Assembly (NCBI GenBank): GCA_026702755.1
Contig: JAPPBX010000068.1
Location: 1-64,000 of the forward strand
DNA: 64,000 bases
From: Candidatus Poribacteria bacterium
GTDB lineage: Bacteria; Poribacteria; WGA-4E; WGA-3G
Reading direction: 5' to 3'
Below, piece after piece: positions 1 through 8,400 of the stretch. The notes under the pieces are model-generated. The model saw only the letters and a program-made list of their open reading frames with translations, ran no database searches and was not told where the DNA came from. Every line of letters starts with the position of its first letter. Position 1 is the stretch's first letter. Both the position numbers and the translations under genes were made by a program.

Positions 1-2250
1 ATTGTCGACGGCTTCAACAAAATGAAATATGATCTTGTTTTTGCCGATCACGATATTGATCCACGTACCGTTCAATCGGTCGTTTTTGATATAATTGTAG
101 CCGGTGATTATAACATTGCTGTCATCGGATTCAGTGATGCGAACAAAGCCGAATCAGATCCGGAAATCCAAGAGTGGATTAAGACCGAAGATGGTCACAT
201 CCAGATGCCATATCGTGATGTTATTCAAGCACCTGGCAACTACGGTCAATCCTCAGATTACACCAGTAACCGCTCAAGTCTCCTTGACAATCCGAGCGAT
301 TGGGAAGGCGAAGGCAGGCCCCGCAAAATCAGTTATCGCTATGGTGCGGGACGCGCAGCACTCCTCTATGGTCTTGATTTAGAAGGTACTGTCGGCAATG
401 TTTTCGTCCGTGCTCACTACTCTATTAATGGTAAATATAAGCAATATCCGACGATCCCCAAAGATCAGATTGGATTTAGTAGACTTAAGCCGACTATCAT
501 AGGTGAAGATGGTGAGGAAGAAACCGGCATTTCCATTGATCCGGCGACAGGTTTGCCGTTAGATGGCAATGGCGTACCCACCTATTCGGAAACCGAAGGT
601 GAGCGCTTTGAAGCCAGATTGGGCGGTGGTGGAACTGATGAAAGCGGTGACGGAGAAATGGGAAGAGAGACCGCATGGTTCGTCCAACTCAAATCTCGTT
701 TCGGGAAGTTGTACCTTGAAGGTGTCTACTACCACATCGATCCGGGTTACACGACAACCTACCTCAACTTTGGTTCTAACACCGATAGAGACCAGCCCTA
801 CTCACTGGAGCGTACCCCCGAATCTCAGTCTGAACAAGATCCGTGGGATGAAGTTAATTACGCCCTCATTGAAGATGATGATGATGATGACGATTGGCCG
901 GATGACATTGATTTTGATGGAGTCTTACCGCGCGCCGATGACAGAGACCAGAACGGTGTTTTGGACTTCCAAGAAGACTTCCTCATCTTCGATGCTGATC
1001 CACCAGTGTTTACCGATCTCGTCGATCTGAACAACAACGGTACGATTGATTCTCTTGAGGATGATTTTGAACCACAATATGAGTATGGAGTAGACAGGGA
1101 AGGCTACCACGTTTTCGCCGAATATGACCTTCTTGATAACCTTTCACTCAAAGTTGGGTGGCTCAACGAAAATGAAGTTTCCAGCCGCCGGCAGAACGAC
1201 TCCAAATACCTACACGTTACTTATCAACGTGACATTCCGGACTTTGGAACTGTACTTTTCCAAAACCGCTTCGTCCGAGTTCGCGACGATATTCCAGATT
1301 ACACCATTACCCTTCGTGTTGGCGAGTTAGAGCCTGTTCAAATTTCTGACGAACTTGACTTCTATAATGCTCGTGTGAACACGACAACGCTGCAGTTCCT
1401 CTATACTGCTGTTCCCAACCTCACGCTTGAAGCGAAGTTCCTCGTCGTGCTCCAAAAACAGTTTGAACAAGATGAGGCAGACGCGATTTTCTTGGATGTT
1501 GAGGGCTCAGGAGACGAAGATGATCCGCTGAATGCTGATCAGCGCGTTGACTTTATGGTACCCGTTGAGCAAGTTCGAGCCGCCGGTGAAAGGCGTGAAT
1601 TTCCGTTCTATCCAGACCACGGAATTAACGCTCTTGACCCCGAGGACCCGGGCTTAATTTATGATTCTGAAAACTGGAAGAAGCGTCGTTATCCAGAACG
1701 GGATATTCGTAACCAGCAGACGATTCTCAAGGCAAGATACGAGATTCCGCTCGGTGACCTCCCCTTCGTTGACAGAATCGGTGAAGATTTGACGCTGACA
1801 CCGATGGTCAAATATATCTGGGATCGTGCTTTCGATCGCAGTGCGGAAGAAATTGGGGATGCCCTTAACCCACGTCTGTTTGTTCCGACTGATGACGAAC
1901 CCGTCGAATACTTACGCTTCAACCGTAGAAGTCGTGAGGATGTGCTCGGCGTACGGCTTGACTATCAGTTCACGCAACGAATGAACATTCTCGGTGGTTT
2001 CCAATATAGGAAGTTCACTAACCGTGATAATAATTTCAAGAACTATTTGACAAACTTCCCAGAAGATGAGGATGTCCCAGTCCTCTTCCGACCGGACCTG
2101 CGAACACGGATATTTGAGGTCCAAGCAATCAACCGCGGTGAATGGCTTGGGTTTAACATTGTTATCCTCGCTGGTTACCGGCGAACCACCATCCTGCTTG
2201 ACCATACGACGAGTAATACGACGTTTGTCCGAGCAATGATGGGTTTCTAG
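1..2250 (+). CDS. Outer-membrane beta-barrel protein with two EF-hand loops, 5' end outside the window
   Basis: The frame is open from base 1, before the first ATG at 22, so the N-terminus and any signal peptide lie outside the window. The visible part is about 749 residues. Its second half has many alternating aromatic/polar stretches typical of barrel strands, and it ends in Phe (RAMMGF), as outer-membrane barrels often do. Counting from the ATG at 22, residues about 288-294 are an acidic run (seven Asp). Two canonical 12-residue EF-hand calcium loops follow: DRDQNGVLDFQE (about 307-318) and DLNNNGTIDSLE (about 335-346). I infer an outer-membrane protein with a calcium-binding loop or plug. 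No TonB box can be judged because the start is missing. Substrate unknown. The exbB-exbD genes downstream are compatible with an energised receptor, but that link is only positional. Confidence 0.6.
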   Translation: MVDGFNKMKYDLVFADHDIDPRTVQSVVFDIIVAGDYNIAVIGFSDANKAESDPEIQEWIKTEDGHIQMPYRDVIQAPGNYGQSSDYTSNRSSLLDNPSDWEGEGRPRKISYRYGAGRAALLYGLDLEGTVGNVFVRAHYSINGKYKQYPTIPKDQIGFSRLKPTIIGEDGEEETGISIDPATGLPLDGNGVPTYSETEGERFEARLGGGGTDESGDGEMGRETAWFVQLKSRFGKLYLEGVYYHIDPGYTTTYLNFGSNTDRDQPYSLERTPESQSEQDPWDEVNYALIEDDDDDDDWPDDIDFDGVLPRADDRDQNGVLDFQEDFLIFDADPPVFTDLVDLNNNGTIDSLEDDFEPQYEYGVDREGYHVFAEYDLLDNLSLKVGWLNENEVSSRRQNDSKYLHVTYQRDIPDFGTVLFQNRFVRVRDDIPDYTITLRVGELEPVQISDELDFYNARVNTTTLQFLYTAVPNLTLEAKFLVVLQKQFEQDEADAIFLDVEGSGDEDDPLNADQRVDFMVPVEQVRAAGERREFPFYPDHGINALDPEDPGLIYDSENWKKRRYPERDIRNQQTILKARYEIPLGDLPFVDRIGEDLTLTPMVKYIWDRAFDRSAEEIGDALNPRLFVPTDDEPVEYLRFNRRSREDVLGVRLDYQFTQRMNILGGFQYRKFTNRDNNFKNYLTNFPEDEDVPVLFRPDLRTRIFEVQAINRGEWLGFNIVILAGYRRTTILLDHTTSNTTFVRAMMGF

Positions 2251-2260
2251 ATGATATTTG

Positions 2261-2295
2261 GATCACTGGACACGAAGAGATCGTGTCCAGTGATC
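2261..2295 (+). terminator. Strong hairpin after the outer-membrane gene
   Basis: A perfect 15-bp stem (2261-2275 with 2281-2295, loop AGAGA) starts 10 bases after the stop codon. It lacks a clear T-run, so it may be a transcript-end stabiliser rather than a classical intrinsic terminator. Confidence 0.55.
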
Positions 2296-2338
2296 TTATG
2301 TCTCGCAATATTACCCCTGCTGCCATTTTCTGTAATGC

Positions 2339-2575
2339 CTGAACAAAACGCGTAACTTCTTAAGCACTCAGGTGTTTTTTAATGAAAATGGCGTTGTAAG
2401 TGGAAGGAACAGTCCCGAGACCGGACCTATCCAACCTGAAAATTTGTGTAGTTTTGAAACACTCAAATGTTAGCCAAATTGAGTTGTTGGGCGAGGTTCC
2501 CACAACACTTTATGAGATGATTTTGAGAGACTTGCCAACGCGCTCGGCAAGTTACCCTAAGGAGGATCAGAACGA
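2339..2575 (+). promoter_or_regulatory. Leader region of the exbB operon
   Basis: About 240 bases without a gene. A 40-base block at 2339-2378 recurs at 4675-4714 upstream of the decayed exbD copy (33 of 40 matching by hand alignment). Just before the ribosome binding site, ACTTGCC (2530-2536) can pair with GGCAAGT (2546-2552), and AAGGAGG follows at about 2559. I see no convincing -35/-10 pair. The hairpin could affect translation, but that is inference. Confidence 0.35.
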
Positions 2576-3571
2576 ATGACTCGTTTAAGTTTGGTGTTAA
2601 TTTTAATTGCTTGTGTCAGCATGTCTGTCGGCGTTGCCTACGCCCAAGACGCAAGCGGTGGAACTGTCCGAGGTCAAATCGTTGATACAACCACGGCACA
2701 GAGCCCAATCGAAGGCGTTCAAGTCAAGATTGTTGCCCAAGGTGGCGAGGAATATGAAGCGACAACGGATGCGAACGGTGATTATGAACGCTCCGGTGTT
2801 CCAGCAGGTCGTTACCTCATCAGTATCTATAGAGAAGGATACGGTGATCGGCTTGGTAAACCCGTTACAGTTGTTAATGGTGGTGACCACTTCGTGCCAC
2901 TGAAGATGACCAAGAAAGACAATATCATTACTTTCTTCCAGAAGTTCGGATTTGTGTTCTGGCCGCTCGCGCTTTGTTCCATTACGGCATTGACTTTCAT
3001 TATTGAAAGGCTTTTCACCTTTGTCCGGAACCGCTCTCGAATTGGAACCGAACAGTTTATCGCCAGTATTGCTGATTCACTACGTAAAGAGAACATTATG
3101 GAAGCCGTTTCCACTTGCGAAGAAGCTGGTGGACCGCTTGCGAATGTCCTTAAAGCAGGATTGCTGCGATACAGCCAAGCCCAAATTGAGGAACGCGATA
3201 TTAGCAAAGAAGAAATTCAGGAAGCCATTGAGGAGGCAAGCCTCCTTGAAATTCCTGAGCTGGAAAGGAACCTACCGGTTCTTGGTACAGTTGCAGTCGT
3301 TTCTCCGCTGTTTGGTTTGCTCGGAACAGTTACAGGTATGATTAGTGCGTTTACAACAATCGCGCTTGAGGGTACTGGTGACCCGCAGCAGCTCGCCGGT
3401 GGTATCTCACAGGCACTTCTCACAACTGCTGCTGGCTTGACAGTTGCTATTCCTTGCCTGATTTTCTTCCAACTCTTCGATAGCTGGGTTAACAGACACA
3501 TGGTTGAGATCTCTCAGGTTTCTACCGAGATCGTGAACCAGCTGATTGTTGGTGAAGGCGGCGACGCTTAG
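2576..3571 (+). CDS. exbB: MotA/TolQ/ExbB proton channel protein with N-terminal carboxypeptidase-regulatory-like domain
   Basis: 331 residues with a strong AAGGAGG site before the ATG. Residues 1-23 are a signal peptide (cut after AYA). About 30-112 form a Ig-like CarboxypepD_reg fold (GTVRGQIVD...GDYERSGVPAGRYLISIYREGY). From about 118 on is a TolQ/ExbB core: a membrane segment near 127-147, a cytoplasmic helical stretch, then ELERNLPVLGTVAVVSPLFG and GLLGTVTGMISAF, and a last membrane helix near 275-297. The family forms the inner-membrane proton channel that powers TonB- or Tol-type work across the envelope. Two exbD genes follow directly, so this is a complete channel operon. The extra periplasmic domain may contact peptidoglycan or a TonB partner; that part is inference. 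Confidence 0.9.
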   Translation: MTRLSLVLILIACVSMSVGVAYAQDASGGTVRGQIVDTTTAQSPIEGVQVKIVAQGGEEYEATTDANGDYERSGVPAGRYLISIYREGYGDRLGKPVTVVNGGDHFVPLKMTKKDNIITFFQKFGFVFWPLALCSITALTFIIERLFTFVRNRSRIGTEQFIASIADSLRKENIMEAVSTCEEAGGPLANVLKAGLLRYSQAQIEERDISKEEIQEAIEEASLLEIPELERNLPVLGTVAVVSPLFGLLGTVTGMISAFTTIALEGTGDPQQLAGGISQALLTTAAGLTVAIPCLIFFQLFDSWVNRHMVEISQVSTEIVNQLIVGEGGDA

Positions 3572-3646
3572 TCTATTCTTGGAATGGAACGGGTGGGTGT
3601 TTCACTCGCCCCTTCTAATTCTTATTAATGAGAAAGGAGATTCTGA

Positions 3647-4099
3647 ATGGCACAAGTCAACGGAGACCAGAAATTGAGTCTGCTTGCGACCAAGATTCGG
3701 GAACGCAAACCACCAACGCTCAGTATGGCCCCTATGATTGATTGTGTGTTTTTGCTCTTGATCTTCTTCATGGTCTCAACAACCTTTTCGCCGATTCCAG
3801 GTCTTCGGGTGCAGCTACCCCCACCGGGGAAACCATCGCCCGATAAAACGAAAGGATTGACCGTCCGAATCGCGAACCCGGAACCTGGCGATGACAGAGG
3901 CACTATGGTGCTAAATGATGAGGTTGTCCAGATTGATGAAATGTTCAATAGGTTCATCAACGCTCCTGATGAAGCGACAAGCATGCTGATTATCCAATCC
4001 GAGCGAGACGTGCTTCATGAGCAGATTGTGCAAGTGATGGATATCGCGAAACAGGCAGGTATAGATAAAATCGGGTTCGCTATTGTTGCGAGAGACTGA
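3647..4099 (+). CDS. exbD: ExbD/TolR family biopolymer transport protein (first)
   Basis: 150 residues with an AGAAAGGAG site before the ATG. The short cytoplasmic tail contains PPTLSMAPMIDCVFLLLIFF, the single transmembrane helix with the Asp that in ExbD/TolR carries protons. A periplasmic domain follows (about 55-150), with the usual end pattern (DVLHEQIVQVMDIAKQAGIDKIGFAIV). It is 75 bases after exbB and 53 before the second exbD, so the three are probably co-transcribed. It is clearly different from the second and third copies outside the membrane helix, so the channel may be built from two non-identical ExbD chains. Confidence 0.92.
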   Translation: MAQVNGDQKLSLLATKIRERKPPTLSMAPMIDCVFLLLIFFMVSTTFSPIPGLRVQLPPPGKPSPDKTKGLTVRIANPEPGDDRGTMVLNDEVVQIDEMFNRFINAPDEATSMLIIQSERDVLHEQIVQVMDIAKQAGIDKIGFAIVARD

Positions 4100-4152
4100 C
4101 GTATCTCACGCGATAGTAATAGCCCTTCACTCTCTATAGAAGGAAAATTCAG

Positions 4153-4575
4153 ATGGCTTTGAACATGTCTCGACGGAAGAAAACAGGCGATGATGATGAC
4201 ATTCCGATGGCACCAATGATTGATTGTGTGTTTTTGTTGCTCATCTTCTTCATGGTGTCTGCTGTCATGAAAGCTCAACCGCCTTTCACCATCACCTTAC
4301 CCGATTCCGCAACAAAGCACGAATTTACACGGAAGAAGTTCAATCTCTTCATTAGCCCTGACGGACGGATTTCGATTGATGATCAAGAGATGCTGACCCT
4401 GGAAGATATGGAACTGTTCATTGCAGCCCACGAAAACCAGATCAGCACCTTAATTATCAAGGCAGATAAGCGTGCAAAACACGGTGTTGTCATTGACGTG
4501 GTAGAACGAGCGAAACAGCGCTCCAGTAAAACGGAGGGGCTTGAAATCGCTTTCGCGGTCTCGGAAGAAGACTGA
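4153..4575 (+). CDS. exbD: ExbD/TolR family protein (second)
   Basis: 140 residues. The N-tail is basic (MSRRKKTG), then PMAPMIDCVFLLLIFFMVSA forms the single membrane helix with the conserved Asp. The periplasmic domain runs from about 45 to 140 and ends in GLEIAFAVSEED. The start has GAAGGA about 10 bases upstream. A hairpin terminator with a long T-run follows 25 bases after the stop, closing the exbB-exbD-exbD operon. A near-identical copy of this gene, with its own leader and terminator, lies immediately downstream. Confidence 0.92.
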   Translation: MALNMSRRKKTGDDDDIPMAPMIDCVFLLLIFFMVSAVMKAQPPFTITLPDSATKHEFTRKKFNLFISPDGRISIDDQEMLTLEDMELFIAAHENQISTLIIKADKRAKHGVVIDVVERAKQRSSKTEGLEIAFAVSEED

Positions 4576-4600
4576 GGACTGCACAATGCAGTTAATAAAA

Positions 4601-4627
4601 AAGGCAGCTTCGGCTGCCTTTTTTTTT
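4601..4627 (+). terminator. Intrinsic terminator of the exbBD operon
   Basis: AAGGCAGC-TTCG-GCTGCCTT stem with a stable TTCG tetraloop, followed by nine T. It lies 25 bases after the second exbD. The same structure is repeated after the third copy. Confidence 0.93.
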
Positions 4628-4674
4628 ACCTAATAATCGATATCCCTGTAAAACGTACTAACCAGAAGAATCAT

Positions 4675-4829
4675 CTGAAGAACACGCGTAACCTCATAAA
4701 CTTTCAGGTGTTTTAAGACTAACTATAGTTTGGACAATTTCATCCTGTTAGGCCTTCCGAATAGGTGTTAGCAATAATGTAAATGAAACGTTATTCTTTG
4801 GTACTTGTCTAAGTCTAAGGAGAATTCAG
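4675..4829 (+). promoter_or_regulatory. Leader of the third exbD copy, related to the exbB leader
   Basis: 4675-4714 matches the exbB leader block 2339-2378 (shared CGCGTAAC and TCAGGTGTTTT). TAAGGAGA precedes the ATG at 4830. The copy therefore carries its own upstream region, not only a coding repeat. Confidence 0.35.
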
Positions 4830-5251
4830 ATGGCTTTGAACATGTCTCGACGGAAGAAAACAGGCGACGATGATGGAATTCCGATGGCACCAATGATTGA
4901 TTGTGTCTTCTTGTTGCTTATTTTCTTCATGGTATCTGTTGTCATGCGGGTTCCCCCGCCTTTTACTGCCACTTTACCGAATTCCGCAACTAAGCATGAG
5001 TCCACAGGGCAGAAGTTTAATCTCTTCATTAGCCCTGACGGACGGATTTCGATTGATGATCAGGAGATGTTGACACTGGAAGATATGGAACTTTTCATTG
5101 CAGCCCATGAAAACCAAGTCAGCACCCTAATTATCAAAGCAGGTAAGCGTGCAAAACACGGGGTCGTTATTGATGTCGTAGAATGAGCGAACAATGCTCC
5201 AATAAAACGGAGGGGCTTGAAATCGCTTTCGCGGTCTCGGAAGAAGACTGA
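4830..5251 (+). pseudogene. exbD: Decayed tandem duplicate of exbD (open frame 4830-5186)
   Basis: The first 118 codons are nearly the same as the second exbD, starting with the same MALNMSRRKKTG and the same membrane helix with its Asp. At 5184-5186 a CGA codon of the parent has become TGA, cutting the last 22 residues. Beyond that, the DNA still matches the parent through the GLEIAFAVSEED coding stretch to the old stop at 5249-5251, but with one base missing, so the tail has both a nonsense change and a frameshift. The following terminator is also duplicated. The shortened protein may still be made (ribosome binding site AAGGAGA is intact), since the membrane helix and most of the periplasmic domain remain. 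Confidence 0.8.
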
Positions 5252-5274
5252 AGACTGCAACGCAGTTAACAAAA

Positions 5275-5297
5275 AAGGCAGCTTCGGCTGCTTTTTT
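5275..5297 (+). terminator. Duplicated intrinsic terminator
   Basis: GCAGC-TTCG-GCTGC core with two G-T pairs at its base and a following T-run. It is a slightly eroded copy of the terminator at 4601-4627. Confidence 0.85.
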
Positions 5298-5313
5298 CTC
5301 TCATACGGAAGAG

Positions 5314-5384
5314 CGAGGTTACAAACCTCGCCAGCGGTAGCGGGAAGGATGAGGTTACAAACCTCGCCAGCGGTAGCGGGAAGG
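5314..5384. repeat. Tandem pair of palindromic repeats (GCGAGGTT-ACA-AACCTCGC type)
   Basis: Two 34-base direct copies (5315-5348 and 5351-5384), each opening with an inverted repeat around ACA and followed by CCAGCGGTAGCGGGAAGG. A related family with a compensating base-pair change is at 22505-22604. Confidence 0.75.
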
Positions 5385-5402
5385 GCACTGACATAAAAGG
5401 CT

Positions 5403-8400
5403 TTAACGTTTTCGTGCTCTCCGCGATGCAGCTCTCCGTTTAAGTTTAACTGGTGCGGGAAGAGGTGGCGGTGGCGGTGTCACAACTTTCCAAAAGTGTG
5501 GCAGGAAATCCTCCCAATTGGTGAGGATGTCTTCAGCGTGTTCACTGCCGGTGTATACCGCATGATTCTGTATAAGTGCCAGCAAGTTTTTAATATCAGT
5601 TTCACCGGTCACTTTTTCCAGTTTTACCCAATCGGAGTTGTACTTTTTCTCGAATTGCTCTTCCTTGTCAAGGATATACGCGGTACCGCCCGTCATGCCT
5701 GCTCCAAAGTTCCTACCTGTTTCGCCCAGGATTACAACGGTCCCTGCGGTCATGTACTCGCATCCGTGGTCGCCAACACCTTCCACAACAGCAGTGGCAC
5801 CACTATTTCGGACACAGAAGCGTTCACCGGCTCTGCCTGCTGCATAAAGTGCCCCACTTGTAGCACCGTACAAGACTGTATTTCCAATAATTGCATTTTC
5901 ATAAGTTCGGAACGGTGCAGTTGACGTGGGTTTGATAATAAGTTCTCCACCCGCCAGCCCTTTACCTACATAATCATTGGCTTCTCCGGTCAGCACAAAT
6001 TGCACACCGCTGATACAGAAAGCACCGAAACTTTGCCCTGCGCTGCCCTTAAAGTCGCACTGAATCGTTCTATCAGGCAAGCCAGCATCGCCATAGCACC
6101 CTGCAATTTCACCGGATAACTTCGCTCCCACTGTGCGGTGCGTATTCTGGATAGGATAGGAAAGTTGAATTGATGTTTTTTGCGCGATTGCTTGCTTTGC
6201 ATCCGCCAAAATTTGATCATCGAGAGAAACGCCATCGCGATCATTTCGCTCCTGCAGGTGATAACGTGGTTGTGTTCCAGTTGGATCCGCAGGTGTCAGG
6301 ATTTCACTCAAGTCCAGCGTGTCCGCCTTCGGATAATCTGCTAAATCGGCAGGTTGAAGCAGCTCTGGACGCCCAATAATATCGTTCAAACTTCGGTGTC
6401 CAAGATTAGCAAGAATGGCTCGGACCTCGTTTGCCACACCAAGCATGAAATTTACAACCATTTCAGGGGTGCCGGGATATTTCGCACGGAGAGCTGGATC
6501 TTGGGTAGCGACACCGACTGGACAGGTATTTAAGTGGCACTGACGTGCCATCACACACCCCGTTGCCACCATTGCTATTGTCCCGAAGCCGTATTCTTCT
6601 GCTCCGAGCATCGCAGCGATGACAATATCACGTCCAGAACGCATGCCACCGTCCGCCCGTAATACCACGCGATCCCGCAACTCATTCGTTACAAGCGAGC
6701 GTTGTGTTTCCGCGATTCCAAGTTCCCACGGCGTGCCTGCGTTCTTAATGGAGCTAAGCGGAGAAGCACCGGTGCCTCCTTCATGCCCGCTTACCTGTAT
6801 TACATCAGCATACCCCTTTGCTACGCCTGATGCAATCGTTCCAACCAGAAATTCAGATACCAGTTTCACAGCGACTTTTGCTCGCGGGTTTGCTTGCTTC
6901 AGATCGTAGATGAGTTGTGCCAAATCCTCAATGGAATAGATATCGTGATGCGGCGGTGGTGAGATCAGTGGTACACCGGGTACAGAGTGTCGAATAGAGG
7001 CAATCTCGGCTGTTACTTTATGCCCAGGGATCTGTCCACCCTCTCCGGGTTTCGAGCCTTGCGCCATCTTGATTTCCAATTCCCGTGCCGAGGCGAGGTA
7101 GGTCGGTGTGACACCAAAACGTCCAGATGCGACCTGTTTGATAGCACTGGAGGCAAGGTCTCCGTTGGGTTGTGGTTTGAAGCGCGCGCTACTCTCACCG
7201 CCTTCTCCACTTCCTGATTTCGCCCCGAGGCGATTCATCGCTACTGCTAAGGTCTCATGTGTCTCACGACTTAACGCTCCAAAGGACATACTACCGGTTG
7301 TAAAACGCCGAACAATATCTTCTGCTGGTTCAACCTCCTCAATCGGAATGGGCGTGCTGGGCTTGAAGGCGAGGAGGTCTCGTAGACTGGAGGGTTCTCC
7401 CTCTTCAATAGCGGCAACGTATTTCTCATAATCCTCCGATTCACCGCCCTTGACAAATTTGTGAAGTGATTTAAACACTGCCGGATTGAACGCATGGAAT
7501 TCGCCGTTTCTACGGAATCGGAAATAGCCTGCTTCTTCTAACGATGTGTCGCCATCGCTCCCGGAAAACGCTTTTGTGTGGAAATGGAGCGTCTCAGCGG
7601 CAATTTCATCAAACCCGATGCCGCTTAGGCGCGAAGTGGTCCCTGTAAAGCACTTATCAATGACCGTTGCATTGATCCCGAGTGCCTCAAAAATCTGGGC
7701 ACCGCGGTAACTCGACACCGTCGAGATCCCCATCTTTGCCATAATCTTTAGGATCCCTTTCTCGACAGTTTCTTTATAAGTTTCAATGGCTTTCGGTGCT
7801 GTGAGCTCTTCAAATTCACCATCCTCAGCAAGGTGAGCGATAGTTGAGAACGCGAGATAAGGATTGATTGCAGCTGCCCCGTAACCGAGGAGAACAGCGA
7901 AATGGTGTTCTTCCCTTGCATCACCGGTTTCGGCGATGAGGCTTGCGCGCATCCGCTTGCCTTCTCGAATCAGATGGTGATGGACAGCACCGACAGCAAG
8001 TGCCATCGGAATTGGTGCGGTATCAGGACCGACATCCTTGTCGCTTAGCACAAGCAGGGTTTTCCCAGCATCGACTGCCTCGGAAGCCTGCTGGCACAAT
8101 TCTTCCAACGCGGCTCCTAAGCCTTGTTTGCCAGAGGCTACCGGGAAACAAGCAGGGAGTGTCGCTATTTGAAAATCGGGTATATCAAGATTTCGTAACG
8201 CTTGTAAATCCTCATTTGTCAAGACAGGTGAAGATAACCGGATGAGTCGCGCATGTACGTCTGTCTCTGTGAGTAAACTGTACCGTCGTCCGAGGTAAGT
8301 CGTGAGCGACATCACCAAACGTTCCCGGATTGAATCAATGGGTGGATTTGTAACCTGCGCGAAACGTTGCTTGAAATAACTGTAGAGCGAACGGGGATGC

